A stretch of 64,000 bases of DNA from Sphingopyxis sp. H053 (GTDB lineage: Bacteria > Pseudomonadota > Alphaproteobacteria > Sphingomonadales > Sphingomonadaceae): NCBI RefSeq assembly GCF_001468225.1, contig NZ_LNRU01000011.1, positions 1 through 64,000 on the forward strand, in the 5' to 3' direction. Made by a program: the position numbers and the translations under genes. This document shows, piece by piece, positions 34,229 through 43,167 of this stretch. Positions within the stretch are counted from its first letter, which is position 1. Every line of letters begins with the position of its first letter. The notes below the pieces were generated by a model. That model searched no databases. It was not told the origin of the DNA and worked only from the letters and a program-made list of their open reading frames with translations.

Positions 34229-36073
34229 ATGGCCGCGACGGTGGCAAAAACGCGCCATGATGCGGGTTCTGCCGCCGCACTTTCGCCCGATCGGCTGGCG
34301 CTGATCCTGTGGCTGGGCTTCGTTGTTGCCAGCCTGTTTCTGCATCGCGACGCGATCGCGAACCTGGCCTTTTCCGATCCCGACAATGCGATGCGGCTGG
34401 CGCAGGTGCGCGACCTTGTTGGCGGACAAAATTGGTTCGACACGGCGCAGTATCGCACCAACCCGGGCGGCGGGGGCGGGCCGACGCATTGGTCGCGGTT
34501 CATCGATGCGCCGATCGTTGTGCTGATCGATCTGTTCAGCCTGTTCGTCGATCCGCAAACCGCCGAGCGCTGGGTGCTGGCGATCTATCCGCCGCTGCTG
34601 GCGCTGCCGTTGCTGCTCGTCTTTTCCCGGATATTGCAGATTTTGGGCGACCGGCCGTTTGTCTTCATCGGCCTCGCGATCGCGGCGACGACGATCAGCT
34701 ATCTCCATCATTTCGCCCCGCTCAATATCGATCATCACAATTGGCAGGTGTTGCTCTCGGTCATTCTTCTGTGGCTCGCGCTGCGGCCGGCGAGCTTCGC
34801 GAACGGATTATGGTCGGCGCTCGCGGCGAGCATCTATGTCGAGATTTCGCTGGAAGGATTTCCCTTCCTGGGTCTTTTCTGGGCGCTCTTTGTCTTCGAC
34901 TGGCTGCGCGATCCGGCCAAGGCGAGCCGGCTCCGCGGTTTTTCGGCCGGGATGATCCTGCTCCCCGCGCTCTGGTCGCTGCCGTTCCGCGGTGCGACCT
35001 ATCTCTCGACCGCTTTTTGCGACAGCTTCTCCTTGCCCTATCTGCTTGCCACCGCCGCGGCCGGGGCGGTGTTCCTGATTGCTTTGACCGCGCCGCCCCG
35101 CTGGACCGCTTCGCTTGGCCAGCGCGTGTCGATCGTCGGGGCAGCGGGGATCGTCTTTGCGGCGGGCTTTGTCCTGACGGGGACGGCTTGCCTGGCGGGG
35201 CCGTTTGGCGAACTCGAACCGCTTGTCCGCACCTATTGGTATGAACCGATTCTCGAAGGACGGCCTTTGTGGGAGCAGGTGCCCGCGCGGAGGGCGGCCT
35301 ATATCCTTACCACTGTTATCGGCTTGGGAGCGGCCTTGTGGGCCTGGCACCGGGCGCGGGGTCGTCCCGAAGCCGAAAATTGGGGGCGCCTTGGCCTAAT
35401 GATCCTGTTCGGCGCGATCATGGCGGTTCTGGTGATCCGTTCGCTCGCCGTGGCCCATGCCTATATGATCCCGGCGTTTGCCGCCCTCGCGCTGGCCTTT
35501 TGGCGCTGGGGAGATGCGGGGTCGAGCATTTGGCGCCGCCTGACCGGAACGCTGCTCCTTTTGCTGTCAATTCCGACGATTGCCATGGCGTTGGGTTTCA
35601 ACCTTTCGTTGCTGAAAGCCGGGTCAGCGACGGCGGCGGCGAGCGGCAGCAACCCGGTCTGTCTGTCGCAAGGGCGTCCGGCGCTTGCCGGCGAACCTCC
35701 GGCGCTTCTCTTTGCATCGATCAATATTGCGCCGACCCTCTTGGTCAGCACGCCGCACAGCGTGGTGACAACGGGCCATCACCGCAACCATGCGACGATC
35801 AATCGCGTCCTGTCGGCTTTTCTCGCGCCGCCCGCCGCGGCGCGGCCTTTGGTCAGCGAGGGAGGGGCGCAATATCTGGCGTTCTGCGAGAATGACATCG
35901 CGCCTCTGGCGGCCGCCCGCCCGCATGGATTGGCTGCGCATTTGCTGCACCGTCAGCCGGTCGATTGGCTGGAACCACAACCCAGGCTCTCCTCGGGCTC
36001 TTTTCATGTGTATCGCATCGTCGCGTCCGCCAAGCAAAGCCCGCGGTTAGAGCGAAATCCTTCCTTCCATTAA
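34229..36073 (+). CDS. STT3/GT-C-like membrane glycosyltransferase, paralogue 1
   Basis: A 614-residue membrane protein with about a dozen hydrophobic segments. After the first segment a loop reads FSDPDNAMRLAQVRDLVGG, then QYRTNPGGGGGPTHWSRF and IDAP. Later come LNIDHHNWQVLLS and VRTYWYEPILEGRPLW. A D-x-D with R, a D...N-P-G loop, H-W and D-H-H are the layout of STT3/AglB/PglB-type GT-C proteins, which transfer glycans from polyprenyl lipids. A second copy (38129) keeps the same motifs, and the C-terminal part ends with a shared H-H-R-N. GT-C membership is inferred; donor and target are unknown. Confidence 0.6.
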   Translation: MAATVAKTRHDAGSAAALSPDRLALILWLGFVVASLFLHRDAIANLAFSDPDNAMRLAQVRDLVGGQNWFDTAQYRTNPGGGGGPTHWSRFIDAPIVVLIDLFSLFVDPQTAERWVLAIYPPLLALPLLLVFSRILQILGDRPFVFIGLAIAATTISYLHHFAPLNIDHHNWQVLLSVILLWLALRPASFANGLWSALAASIYVEISLEGFPFLGLFWALFVFDWLRDPAKASRLRGFSAGMILLPALWSLPFRGATYLSTAFCDSFSLPYLLATAAAGAVFLIALTAPPRWTASLGQRVSIVGAAGIVFAAGFVLTGTACLAGPFGELEPLVRTYWYEPILEGRPLWEQVPARRAAYILTTVIGLGAALWAWHRARGRPEAENWGRLGLMILFGAIMAVLVIRSLAVAHAYMIPAFAALALAFWRWGDAGSSIWRRLTGTLLLLLSIPTIAMALGFNLSLLKAGSATAAASGSNPVCLSQGRPALAGEPPALLFASINIAPTLLVSTPHSVVTTGHHRNHATINRVLSAFLAPPAAARPLVSEGGAQYLAFCENDIAPLAAARPHGLAAHLLHRQPVDWLEPQPRLSSGSFHVYRIVASAKQSPRLERNPSFH

Positions 36074-36139
36074 CCGTTTCTTATCCATGTTTCCTCCATT
36101 GCGACGGACAGCAATTTGCCTGTGTGGGGGAATATCGAA

Positions 36140-37675
36140 GTGACCAACGCCCAAGTGTCGAAAAGCCGTCCGACGAGCGCCGACGTCGCCATCATTGGCG
36201 CGGGGCCCGCGGGACTGACAGCCGCCTATCAGCTGACCCAGCAGGGGTACAGCGTGACGGTGATCGAAAAGGACCCGGTCTATGTCGGCGGGATCAGCCG
36301 CACGGTCGAGCATGAGGGCTTTCGCTTCGACATCGGCGGCCACCGCTTCTTTTCGAAGAGCCGCGAAGTCGTCGACCTTTGGAACGAGATTCTTCCCGAC
36401 GATTTCATCGAGCGCCCGCGGATGAGCCGCATCTATTATGAGGGCAAATTCTATTCCTATCCGTTGCGCGCTTTCGAGGCGCTGTGGAACCTTGGCATCT
36501 TTCGCTCGACGCTGTGCATGGTCAGCTATGCGCAGGCGAAGCTGCTGCCGAACAAGAATGTTCGCAGCTTCGAGGACTGGACGATCAACCAGTTCGGGCG
36601 GAAACTCTATTCGATCTTTTTCAAGACCTATACCGAGAAGGTGTGGGGCATGCCGTGCGATGAAATGTCGGCCGACTGGGCGGCGCAGCGCATCAAGGGG
36701 CTTAGCCTCGGCGGCGCAGTGATCGACGGGCTGAAGCGCAGCCTCGGGCTTAACAAGCGCCCGAACGACGGCATGGCGACCAAGACCCTGCTCGAAACCT
36801 TTCGTTATCCGCGGCTGGGCCCCGGCATGATGTGGGACGCGGCGCGCGACAAGGTCGTCGCGGGCGGCAACCATGTGCTGATGGGCCACAGCTTCAAGCA
36901 GCTCACGCAGGATCAGAAGACGGGCCGCTGGCGGATGACCGCGAATGGCCCCGACGGCGATGTCGTGATCGATGCCGCGCATGTCATCAGCTCGGCGCCG
37001 ATGCGCGAACTCGCGGCGCGTATCCATCCGCTGCCCGCGTCGGCGCTCAGCGCCGCGCCGAACCTCAAATATCGCGACTTTCTGACCGTCGCGCTCAAGA
37101 TTCGCTCCGAGGATCTGTTTCCCGACAATTGGATTTATATCCACGACAGCAAGGTGCAGGTCGGCCGGGTGCAGAATTTCCGCAGCTGGTCGCCCGAAAT
37201 GGTGCCCGACCCCGAACTCGCGTGCGTCGGCCTCGAATATTTCTGTTTCGAGGGCGACGGGCTCTGGGCGTCGAGCGACGAAAAACTGATCGCGCTGGCG
37301 ACGAAGGAAATGGAAATCCTGGGTCTTTGCGATCCGGAAGATGTCGTCGGCGGCGCGGTGGTGCGGCAGGAAAAGGCCTATCCGGTCTATGACGATGATT
37401 ATGCCAAGCATGTCGAGACGATGCGCAGCGAGCTGGAGGCGCGTTATCCGACGCTGCACATGGTCGGGCGCAACGGCATGCATCGCTATAACAACCAGGA
37501 TCATGCGATGATGACCGCGATGCTGACGGTGCGCAACATCGTCGCGGGCGAAAAACTCTATGATATCTGGGGCGTCAACGAAGATGCCGAATATCATGAA
37601 AGCGGCACCGAGGGCGAGCAGGCGGCGCTGGCGTCGGTCCGCGAGGTTCCCACGCGCGTGGCGAAGGCCGCGTAA
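36140..37675 (+). CDS. FAD-dependent oxidoreductase, UDP-galactopyranose mutase-like
   Basis: A 511-residue flavoprotein. The N-terminus has the FAD-binding DVAIIGAGPAGLTAAYQLTQ and a second motif, VGGISRTVEHEGFRFDIGGH, typical of the amine oxidase/UDP-galactopyranose mutase superfamily. HRFFSKSREVVDLWNEILPD, SFEDWTINQFGRKLYSIFFK and YPVYDDDYAKHVETM follow. Such enzymes remodel or oxidise activated sugars or lipids. The GTG at 36140 (with GGGGAA upstream) is preferred to the TTG at 36116. The gene lies between the two GT-C-like paralogues and before a GtrA-type gene, so it probably modifies the sugar or carrier used in the same locus. Confidence 0.75.
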   Translation: MTNAQVSKSRPTSADVAIIGAGPAGLTAAYQLTQQGYSVTVIEKDPVYVGGISRTVEHEGFRFDIGGHRFFSKSREVVDLWNEILPDDFIERPRMSRIYYEGKFYSYPLRAFEALWNLGIFRSTLCMVSYAQAKLLPNKNVRSFEDWTINQFGRKLYSIFFKTYTEKVWGMPCDEMSADWAAQRIKGLSLGGAVIDGLKRSLGLNKRPNDGMATKTLLETFRYPRLGPGMMWDAARDKVVAGGNHVLMGHSFKQLTQDQKTGRWRMTANGPDGDVVIDAAHVISSAPMRELAARIHPLPASALSAAPNLKYRDFLTVALKIRSEDLFPDNWIYIHDSKVQVGRVQNFRSWSPEMVPDPELACVGLEYFCFEGDGLWASSDEKLIALATKEMEILGLCDPEDVVGGAVVRQEKAYPVYDDDYAKHVETMRSELEARYPTLHMVGRNGMHRYNNQDHAMMTAMLTVRNIVAGEKLYDIWGVNEDAEYHESGTEGEQAALASVREVPTRVAKAA

Positions 37676-37700
37676 GCGCTTGGCCGGGGGGATCGGCGCC

Positions 37701-38132
37701 ATGCTACCGGTGACCAGATTGATCGCGTCGGTGCGGCGCGGCGAGATTCGCTGGCTGAACTATCTGCTCGCGAGCGGGCTCGCGCTGGGCAGCGATGCGG
37801 GGCTCTTCCTGCTGCTGCTCGACGCCGGGCTGTCGCCCGTAACGGCCTCGGCGACGGGCTATTGCGCCGGGATTCTCGTGCACTGGCTGGTGTCGAGCCG
37901 GCTCGTCTTTGCCGACGGCGCCGCGGCGCGCGGCACCGGTGAACGCCAACGCCAGAAACTGCTTTTTGTCGGGTCGGCGCTCGTCGGTCTGGCGGTCACG
38001 ACCGCGATCGTCGGCGGCGGCAGCGCGCTCGGCCTCGATCCGCGGCTCGCAAAGCTCGCGGCGATCATCGTCAGCTTTCAGACGACCTATTTGCTGCGCC
38101 GCCATATCGTGTTTCGGGCTGTCACGACATGA
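37701..38132 (+). CDS. GtrA family membrane protein
   Basis: A 143-residue protein with four hydrophobic segments, about residues 18-40, 46-66, 83-105 and 112-130. The GtrA pattern is seen in NYLLASGLALGSDAGLFLLL, TGYCAGILVHWLVSSRLVF and VSFQTTYLLRRHIVFR. GtrA proteins are thought to flip or present polyprenyl-phosphate sugars, for example in O-antigen glucosylation. The start at 37701 has GGGGGATC before it; upstream codons overlap the preceding flavoprotein gene. The stop overlaps the next gene (ATGA). Confidence 0.82.
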   Translation: MLPVTRLIASVRRGEIRWLNYLLASGLALGSDAGLFLLLLDAGLSPVTASATGYCAGILVHWLVSSRLVFADGAAARGTGERQRQKLLFVGSALVGLAVTTAIVGGGSALGLDPRLAKLAAIIVSFQTTYLLRRHIVFRAVTT

Positions 38133-40000
38133 GCGACGCGTCCGCGCTTCCCGCGGGCGCGGAGCCATCCGTTCGCGCACCGGGATCCGGTGGCATCGTG
38201 CTGAGCCCGTGGTTCACCCCGGTCCGCATCGCGCTGATTATCTGGGGGGCGATGAGCCTCGTCGCGATCATCGCGAAATGGCAGGCAATCGGCGCGCTCG
38301 ATCTGTCGGATACCGACGACGCGATGCGCATGGCGCAGGTCCGCGATCTCCTTGCGGGGCAGGGCTGGTGGGATCTCTCGCAATATCGCGTCAATCCGGC
38401 GGGCGGCGGGGTGCTGATGCACTGGTCGCGCATCGTCGATGCGCCGCTGGCGACGGGCATCTTGCTGCTGAAACCGTTGTTCGGGCAGGCGATGGCCGAA
38501 CGGATCGTGATGACCTTGTGGCCGCCGCTGCTCGGTGCGGCGCTCAGCGTCGCCTGCGCGCTCGGTTATCGGGGTCTGTCCGACCGGCGGATCGCCTATG
38601 CCGTGCCGCTCTTCCTGATCATGTCGGGTTATATATTGGTGCAGTTCCGCCCGCTTCGGGTCGACCATCACGGCTGGCAGATTTTCCTCGCGATGCTGAT
38701 CATGGCGCAGGCGCTTCGGCCGGCAAGCTGGCAGGCGGGCCTGCTCGGCGGATTGTTCGCCGCGGCGCTGCTCGCGGTGTCGATCGAAGGGCTGCCGATC
38801 GTCGCGCTGTTCGCCGGCCTTGCCGCGCTGCGCTGGGCGCTCCACGGACGCGCCGAGGATCGCGCCCGGCTTTGCGGCTATATGGGCGCACTCGCCGGCG
38901 GCGCGCTGCTGCTCCAGTTTGCGACGCGCGGCCCCGAGGGGCTGCTCGGCAACTGGTGCGATTCGCTTTCGGCGCCCTATATGGCGGCGTTCATCGCCGC
39001 CGCCGCGGTGACTTTCGCGGCCGCGCGCGCCAAACCGGACCAGCCGTGGGTTCGCTTCCTGCTGCTGGGACTGGCCGGCCTGTCGGCGGCGGGGGCGCTG
39101 GTGTGGACCGAACCGCAATGCGCGAACGGCCCCTTTGCCGCGCTCGATCCGATCGTCGTGCAATATTGGTATCTTAATGTCCTCGAGGGCCAGCCCCTGT
39201 GGATGTCGCCGCCGTCCAGTGCGATCCACGTGCTCGTGCCATCGCTGATCGGTCTCGCCGGGTCATTGCTCGCGTGGCGGAGCTGCTCGGCGGCCATCGA
39301 CCGCAGGAATTGGGCGACGATCATCGTTGCGCTGCTCGGGGCGGCGGCGCTGTCGCTGCTCGTCCTGCGCAGCGTTTCGACCGCCCATGTCTTTGCGTTG
39401 CCGGGCTGCGCGTGGCTCGGCCTGCGCGCCTGGGCATGGGCGCGGACGATTCCATCGACCTTGTTGCGTATCCTTGCGTCGGCTGCCGCCGCGCTGACGC
39501 TGCCGCTGTTCGGCAGCATGGCGGTGGCAGCCGTGCTCGGGCTGGTGATCCCGTCGCTGAACGCCGAAGAGGACAAGGCCATCGAAGAGGTCGCCGCGGT
39601 AAATCCCTACCAGGAGGACTGCCTCAATCCCGCGGCGATCGCCGAGCTGAACCGTCTGCCGACGACGACGATCCTGACCCCGATCGATCTGGGCGCGCCG
39701 GTGATTTTCTGGACGCACCACAGCCTGGTCGCGACGCCGCATCATCGCAACAAGGAGGCGATGGCGGACTCGATCCGCGTCTTTGCCGGTGACCCCGGAC
39801 ACGCCGAGGCGCTGGTCCGCAAGCAGGCGGCGACCCTGATCATATTTTGCCGGACCGCCAACGATTTCTCTAAATATCGCAGCGCGCGTAAAGATGCGCT
39901 CGCGGCGCAGCTCTACGCCGGAACGCCGCCCGCGTGGCTCGAAGCGGTGCCGATCGCGTCGCGTGCCGGGCTGTCGGTGTGGCGGGTGAAGCCCGAGTAA
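38129..40000 (+). CDS. STT3/GT-C-like membrane glycosyltransferase, paralogue 2
   Basis: A 623-residue membrane protein with about a dozen hydrophobic segments. It shares the loop motifs of the protein at 34229: SDTDDAMRMAQVRDLLAGQG, QYRVNPAGGGVLMHWSRIVD, LRVDHHGWQIFL, VVQYWYLNVLEGQPLW, and the late HHSLVATPHHRNKE. The pair clearly share ancestry. The D-x-D, N-P-G, H-W and D-H-H pattern fits STT3/PglB-like GT-C proteins, but no W-W-D catalytic motif is evident. Four genes run in the same direction from 34229 to 40000, three of them close or overlapping. Confidence 0.6.
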   Translation: MSDASALPAGAEPSVRAPGSGGIVLSPWFTPVRIALIIWGAMSLVAIIAKWQAIGALDLSDTDDAMRMAQVRDLLAGQGWWDLSQYRVNPAGGGVLMHWSRIVDAPLATGILLLKPLFGQAMAERIVMTLWPPLLGAALSVACALGYRGLSDRRIAYAVPLFLIMSGYILVQFRPLRVDHHGWQIFLAMLIMAQALRPASWQAGLLGGLFAAALLAVSIEGLPIVALFAGLAALRWALHGRAEDRARLCGYMGALAGGALLLQFATRGPEGLLGNWCDSLSAPYMAAFIAAAAVTFAAARAKPDQPWVRFLLLGLAGLSAAGALVWTEPQCANGPFAALDPIVVQYWYLNVLEGQPLWMSPPSSAIHVLVPSLIGLAGSLLAWRSCSAAIDRRNWATIIVALLGAAALSLLVLRSVSTAHVFALPGCAWLGLRAWAWARTIPSTLLRILASAAAALTLPLFGSMAVAAVLGLVIPSLNAEEDKAIEEVAAVNPYQEDCLNPAAIAELNRLPTTTILTPIDLGAPVIFWTHHSLVATPHHRNKEAMADSIRVFAGDPGHAEALVRKQAATLIIFCRTANDFSKYRSARKDALAAQLYAGTPPAWLEAVPIASRAGLSVWRVKPE

Positions 40001-40004
40001 GAGG

Positions 40005-40490
40005 TCAGGCGGGGCGGAAGGTCAGCGCCGCGCCATTCATGCAATAACGCTTGCCCGTCGGTTTCGGCCCGTCGTTGAAGACATGGCCGAGATGGCCGCC
40101 GCAGCGTTTGCAATGCACCTCGGTGCGCGCATAGCCGAGTTCATGGTCGGTTGATGTGCCGATTCCGCCCTTCAGCGGTGCCCAGAAGCTGGGCCAGCCG
40201 GTGCCGCTGTCGAACTTGGTCCTGCTCGAATAGAGCGGCAGCGCGCAGCCGGCGCAGTCGAAGGTGCCGGCGCGCTTTTCCTTGTCGAGCGGGCTGGTGA
40301 AGGGGCGCTCGGTCGCCGCTTCGCGCAGCACGCGATATTGCAGCGGCGACAGGCGCTTTTTCCATTCGGCATCGGAAAGCTGCCAACCGGCTTGTGCCTT
40401 CGGACGCGACGATTTGGCGAAAAGCATCGGTGCGCCGATGATGGCGCCGCCGAGCGCGAGTCCGCCGAGGAGATGACGACGTTCGATCAT
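40005..40490 (-). CDS. msrB: Peptide-methionine (R)-S-oxide reductase, exported
   Basis: Reduces the R epimer of methionine sulfoxide in proteins. The 161-residue protein has two zinc Cys pairs (DCAGCALP and HCKRCGGHLG), KFDSGTGWPSFWAP and the catalytic Cys in RYCMNGAALTF. Cytosolic MsrB has no leader, but this one begins ERRHLLGGLALGGAIIGAPM, a twin-arginine-like signal or anchor, suggesting a periplasmic role. It converges with the GT-C-like paralogue at 40000. Confidence 0.9.
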   Translation of the reverse strand: MIERRHLLGGLALGGAIIGAPMLFAKSSRPKAQAGWQLSDAEWKKRLSPLQYRVLREAATERPFTSPLDKEKRAGTFDCAGCALPLYSSRTKFDSGTGWPSFWAPLKGGIGTSTDHELGYARTEVHCKRCGGHLGHVFNDGPKPTGKRYCMNGAALTFRPA

Positions 40491-40533
40491 ATCCTCGATA
40501 CGTGCGCCGGGGCCGAAGGGTTACAAGCGCGCG

Positions 40534-41784
40534 TCAATATTTCTCGATCTGGACGGGGATCGACCGGAAACCGTGGACGAAGCAGGCGTGGACGCGCTCG
40601 GGGGTGCCCGTCACGGTCACGCGCATGCGCCGCGCCGCCATTTCCTCGAGCAGGATGCGCAGCTGCAATTCGGCGAGGCGTGCGCCGACGCAGCGGTGGA
40701 CGCCATAGCCGAAAGACAGGTGCCGCCGCGCGTTTTCACGCGTCAGGTCGATGTCGTCGGCGTCGCTGAACACGCTTTCGTCGCGGTTCGCCGACAGATA
40801 CCATAGGATCAGCTTGTCGCCCTTGGCGATCTTGTGCCCGAACAGCTCGGTGTCGGCGAGCGCGGTGCGGCGCATATGCGCGAGCGGGGTCTGCCAGCGG
40901 ATGATCTCGCTGACCGCATTCGGAATCAGCGCCGGATCGGCCTCGAGCTTCGCGCGCTGCTCGGGATATTGGTCGAGACCGTAAGCGAGCCCCGACATGG
41001 TATTGCGCGTCGTGTCGTTGCCGCCGACAATCAGGAGGACGAGGTTGCCGATGAACTCATATTTGTCCATGTGGCTCATCGCTTCGCTGTGCAGCATCAT
41101 CGAGAGCAGGTCGGGGGTCGGCGGCTGGTCGAGCTTTTCCATCCACAGCCGCTGGAAATAGACGAACGCTTCCTCGAGCACCGCGCGGCGCTGTTCCTTG
41201 AGCTCGGGTTTCTGCGCGAGTTCGACGTCGCCCATCCAGTCGGACCATTCGCTCAATTTGCGGCGATCCTCCCACGGGAAATCGAACAGGATGGCGAGCA
41301 TTTGCGTCGTCAGTTCCATCGACACGCGGTCGACCCAGTCGAACGCCTCGCCCCACGGCAGGCCGTCGAGCACTTCGCCGGTCCGGTTCCTGATATCTTC
41401 GGACAGGCGCGTCATTTCGGCGGGGGTGAAGGCGGGGGCGACGGTGCGGCGCTGGTCGGTGTGCTGCGGCCGGTCCATCGCGATAAACATCGGCAGGCGG
41501 AAATCCTCGTCCTCGTCGCGTTCTAGGATCGTGATGCCGCCATATTCCCAAGAGGAGCTGTAGATGTCGGGCAGCGCCTCGACATGCTGGATCGCCTGGT
41601 GACTCGCGATATTCCAATAGGGCCCGTGGACGCTGTCCTCGCATTTCACGATGCCGCCCAATTTGCGAAGTTCGGCGAAGGGCTCCTGCCAGCGATCTTC
41701 CGAATAGATCGCGGCGGGGCTCATGTCATAGGCGTGGGTGACAGGCTGGGGGGTGACAGGCTGGGGCTTCGCTGCAGTCGCCAT
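40534..41784 (-). CDS. Cytochrome P450, CYP153-like
   Basis: A 416-residue soluble P450. The I-helix is LLIVGGNDTTRNTMSGLAYG, the K-helix E-x-x-R is in VSEIIRWQTPL, and the haem ligand Cys is in LSFGYGVHRCVGARLAELQL. FIAMDRPQHTDQRRTVAPAF and MELTTQMLAILFDFPWEDRR resemble CYP153 alkane terminal hydroxylases. Ferredoxin and reductase partners are not in this window. Subfamily and substrate (alkane, fatty acid or terpenoid) are inferred from remembered motifs only. The start codon ATG at 41784 is preceded by AGAGAGGAGG. Confidence 0.85.
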   Translation of the reverse strand: MATAAKPQPVTPQPVTHAYDMSPAAIYSEDRWQEPFAELRKLGGIVKCEDSVHGPYWNIASHQAIQHVEALPDIYSSSWEYGGITILERDEDEDFRLPMFIAMDRPQHTDQRRTVAPAFTPAEMTRLSEDIRNRTGEVLDGLPWGEAFDWVDRVSMELTTQMLAILFDFPWEDRRKLSEWSDWMGDVELAQKPELKEQRRAVLEEAFVYFQRLWMEKLDQPPTPDLLSMMLHSEAMSHMDKYEFIGNLVLLIVGGNDTTRNTMSGLAYGLDQYPEQRAKLEADPALIPNAVSEIIRWQTPLAHMRRTALADTELFGHKIAKGDKLILWYLSANRDESVFSDADDIDLTRENARRHLSFGYGVHRCVGARLAELQLRILLEEMAARRMRVTVTGTPERVHACFVHGFRSIPVQIEKY

Positions 41785-41874
41785 CGGGGGGCCTCCTCTC
41801 TTTGCAAAGGACTCGCCGCGACGCTTGCCGCCGTCGGCGAAATCAGTTGCAGAATGCCACTGCTAACAGCTTTG

Positions 41875-43167
41875 TCAATGAGACTGGGACGAAGCGGCCT
41901 GCGCAGCCGCCGCGGCAGGCGCAACAGCCTTGTTCCGGCTCCAGAATTTCCAGCCGCTGCCGCCGCTGAGCACGCCCGACCGGAACAGGCGGACCGACAG
42001 GAAGATGACGAGCCCGACCCAGATCGCCTGCCAGCCGAGCGCGAGCAAATGGACCGCCTTGGCATCGTCGGTCGCGGCGCGCGCAGCCATCGCAAGCGGT
42101 GAGGAGAAGGGGAAGATCTGGGCGAATTGGGCGAGGCCGCTGCCCGGCGCGCTCGCTGCGCCGGCCGACAGGCTGAACATGCCGACCTGGAAGATGGTGA
42201 TCGGCAGGCTGAGCATCTGGATTTCACGCACCGATCCCGCCTGCGCGCCGACACCGAGGAAGACCGCGCCGAGCAGGAGGAAGGACAGGATGAAATAGGC
42301 GAAACCGATGCCGAGGAAGAAAGGCCAGCCCGTCGCGGGCATCGAGACGAGCGCGGCGGTCGCCTTGCCGGCCTTGCCCGCGGCGGCGATCGCGGCGGGG
42401 TCGACCTGCGTCGCGGCGATCAGCCCGCCCCCCATCGCGACGATCATCCAGAAGGCGATAAAGAGCACGGCGACGCCGAGCATGCCGAGCAGCTTGCCGA
42501 GAAAGACGCTTTCGAGCGGCACCGCGGCGGCGAGGATTTCGATGACCTTGTTGCCCTTTTCCTCGGCGAGCGAGCTTACCGTCTGGCCCGCCAGCAGCAA
42601 GGTCAGGAGGAAGATGATGAAAACCGCGCCGAATCCGAGCGACTGTTGCACCGCGATGCTGGTGCCGCCGCTCGATAGCGCTTCGAATTCGGGTGTGATG
42701 GATGACATCGGCCCGGCGGCGCGCGCGCGCAGCACATCGCCCGCAAGCAGCGCAAGATAGCGGCCCGCGCTGCTCTCCTTTTCGCGCTCGACGATGCGGG
42801 GGGCGGTCAGCGGGCCGCTCATGACGGCATAGGTGTCGCTGCCCTTTTTGCGGGCGATCGCAACGGGATCGCCGTTGACGGAGCTGGCGATCCGGATATC
42901 GAGCGGTGCGGGTTCGCGGGTCATTCCAGTCCGGAGGCGCTGATCGGAGGCCCGAAGCGCCTCGATATCTGCCGGATCGGCGACGACGACGATGCGGCCG
43001 GCGCCGCGCGCGCTGTCGGCAAGCTGCGATGCGCCGACGCCGCCGGCGAGCCCCATCGCGACCATGAACAAGGGGGCAAGCAGGAAGAGGAGAAAGGTCG
43101 GCGTCGCGACGATCGCGAGAAAGTCGCGCCGCGCAACGACGAACATGCTGCGGATGAAGGGGGTCAT
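41875..43167 (-). CDS. ABC-2 transporter permease, NatB-like
   Basis: A 430-residue inner-membrane protein of an ABC exporter. An N-terminal hydrophobic segment (about 20-42) is followed by a large extracytoplasmic domain (to about residue 185) and then at least five closely spaced membrane segments, including TLLLAGQTVSSLAEEKGNKV, which is characteristic of the NatB-type Na+ exporter permease. The stop overlaps nothing downstream; the ATPase gene upstream overlaps it by 4 bases. Substrate unknown. Confidence 0.85.
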   Translation of the reverse strand: MTPFIRSMFVVARRDFLAIVATPTFLLFLLAPLFMVAMGLAGGVGASQLADSARGAGRIVVVADPADIEALRASDQRLRTGMTREPAPLDIRIASSVNGDPVAIARKKGSDTYAVMSGPLTAPRIVEREKESSAGRYLALLAGDVLRARAAGPMSSITPEFEALSSGGTSIAVQQSLGFGAVFIIFLLTLLLAGQTVSSLAEEKGNKVIEILAAAVPLESVFLGKLLGMLGVAVLFIAFWMIVAMGGGLIAATQVDPAAIAAAGKAGKATAALVSMPATGWPFFLGIGFAYFILSFLLLGAVFLGVGAQAGSVREIQMLSLPITIFQVGMFSLSAGAASAPGSGLAQFAQIFPFSSPLAMAARAATDDAKAVHLLALGWQAIWVGLVIFLSVRLFRSGVLSGGSGWKFWSRNKAVAPAAAAAQAASSQSH

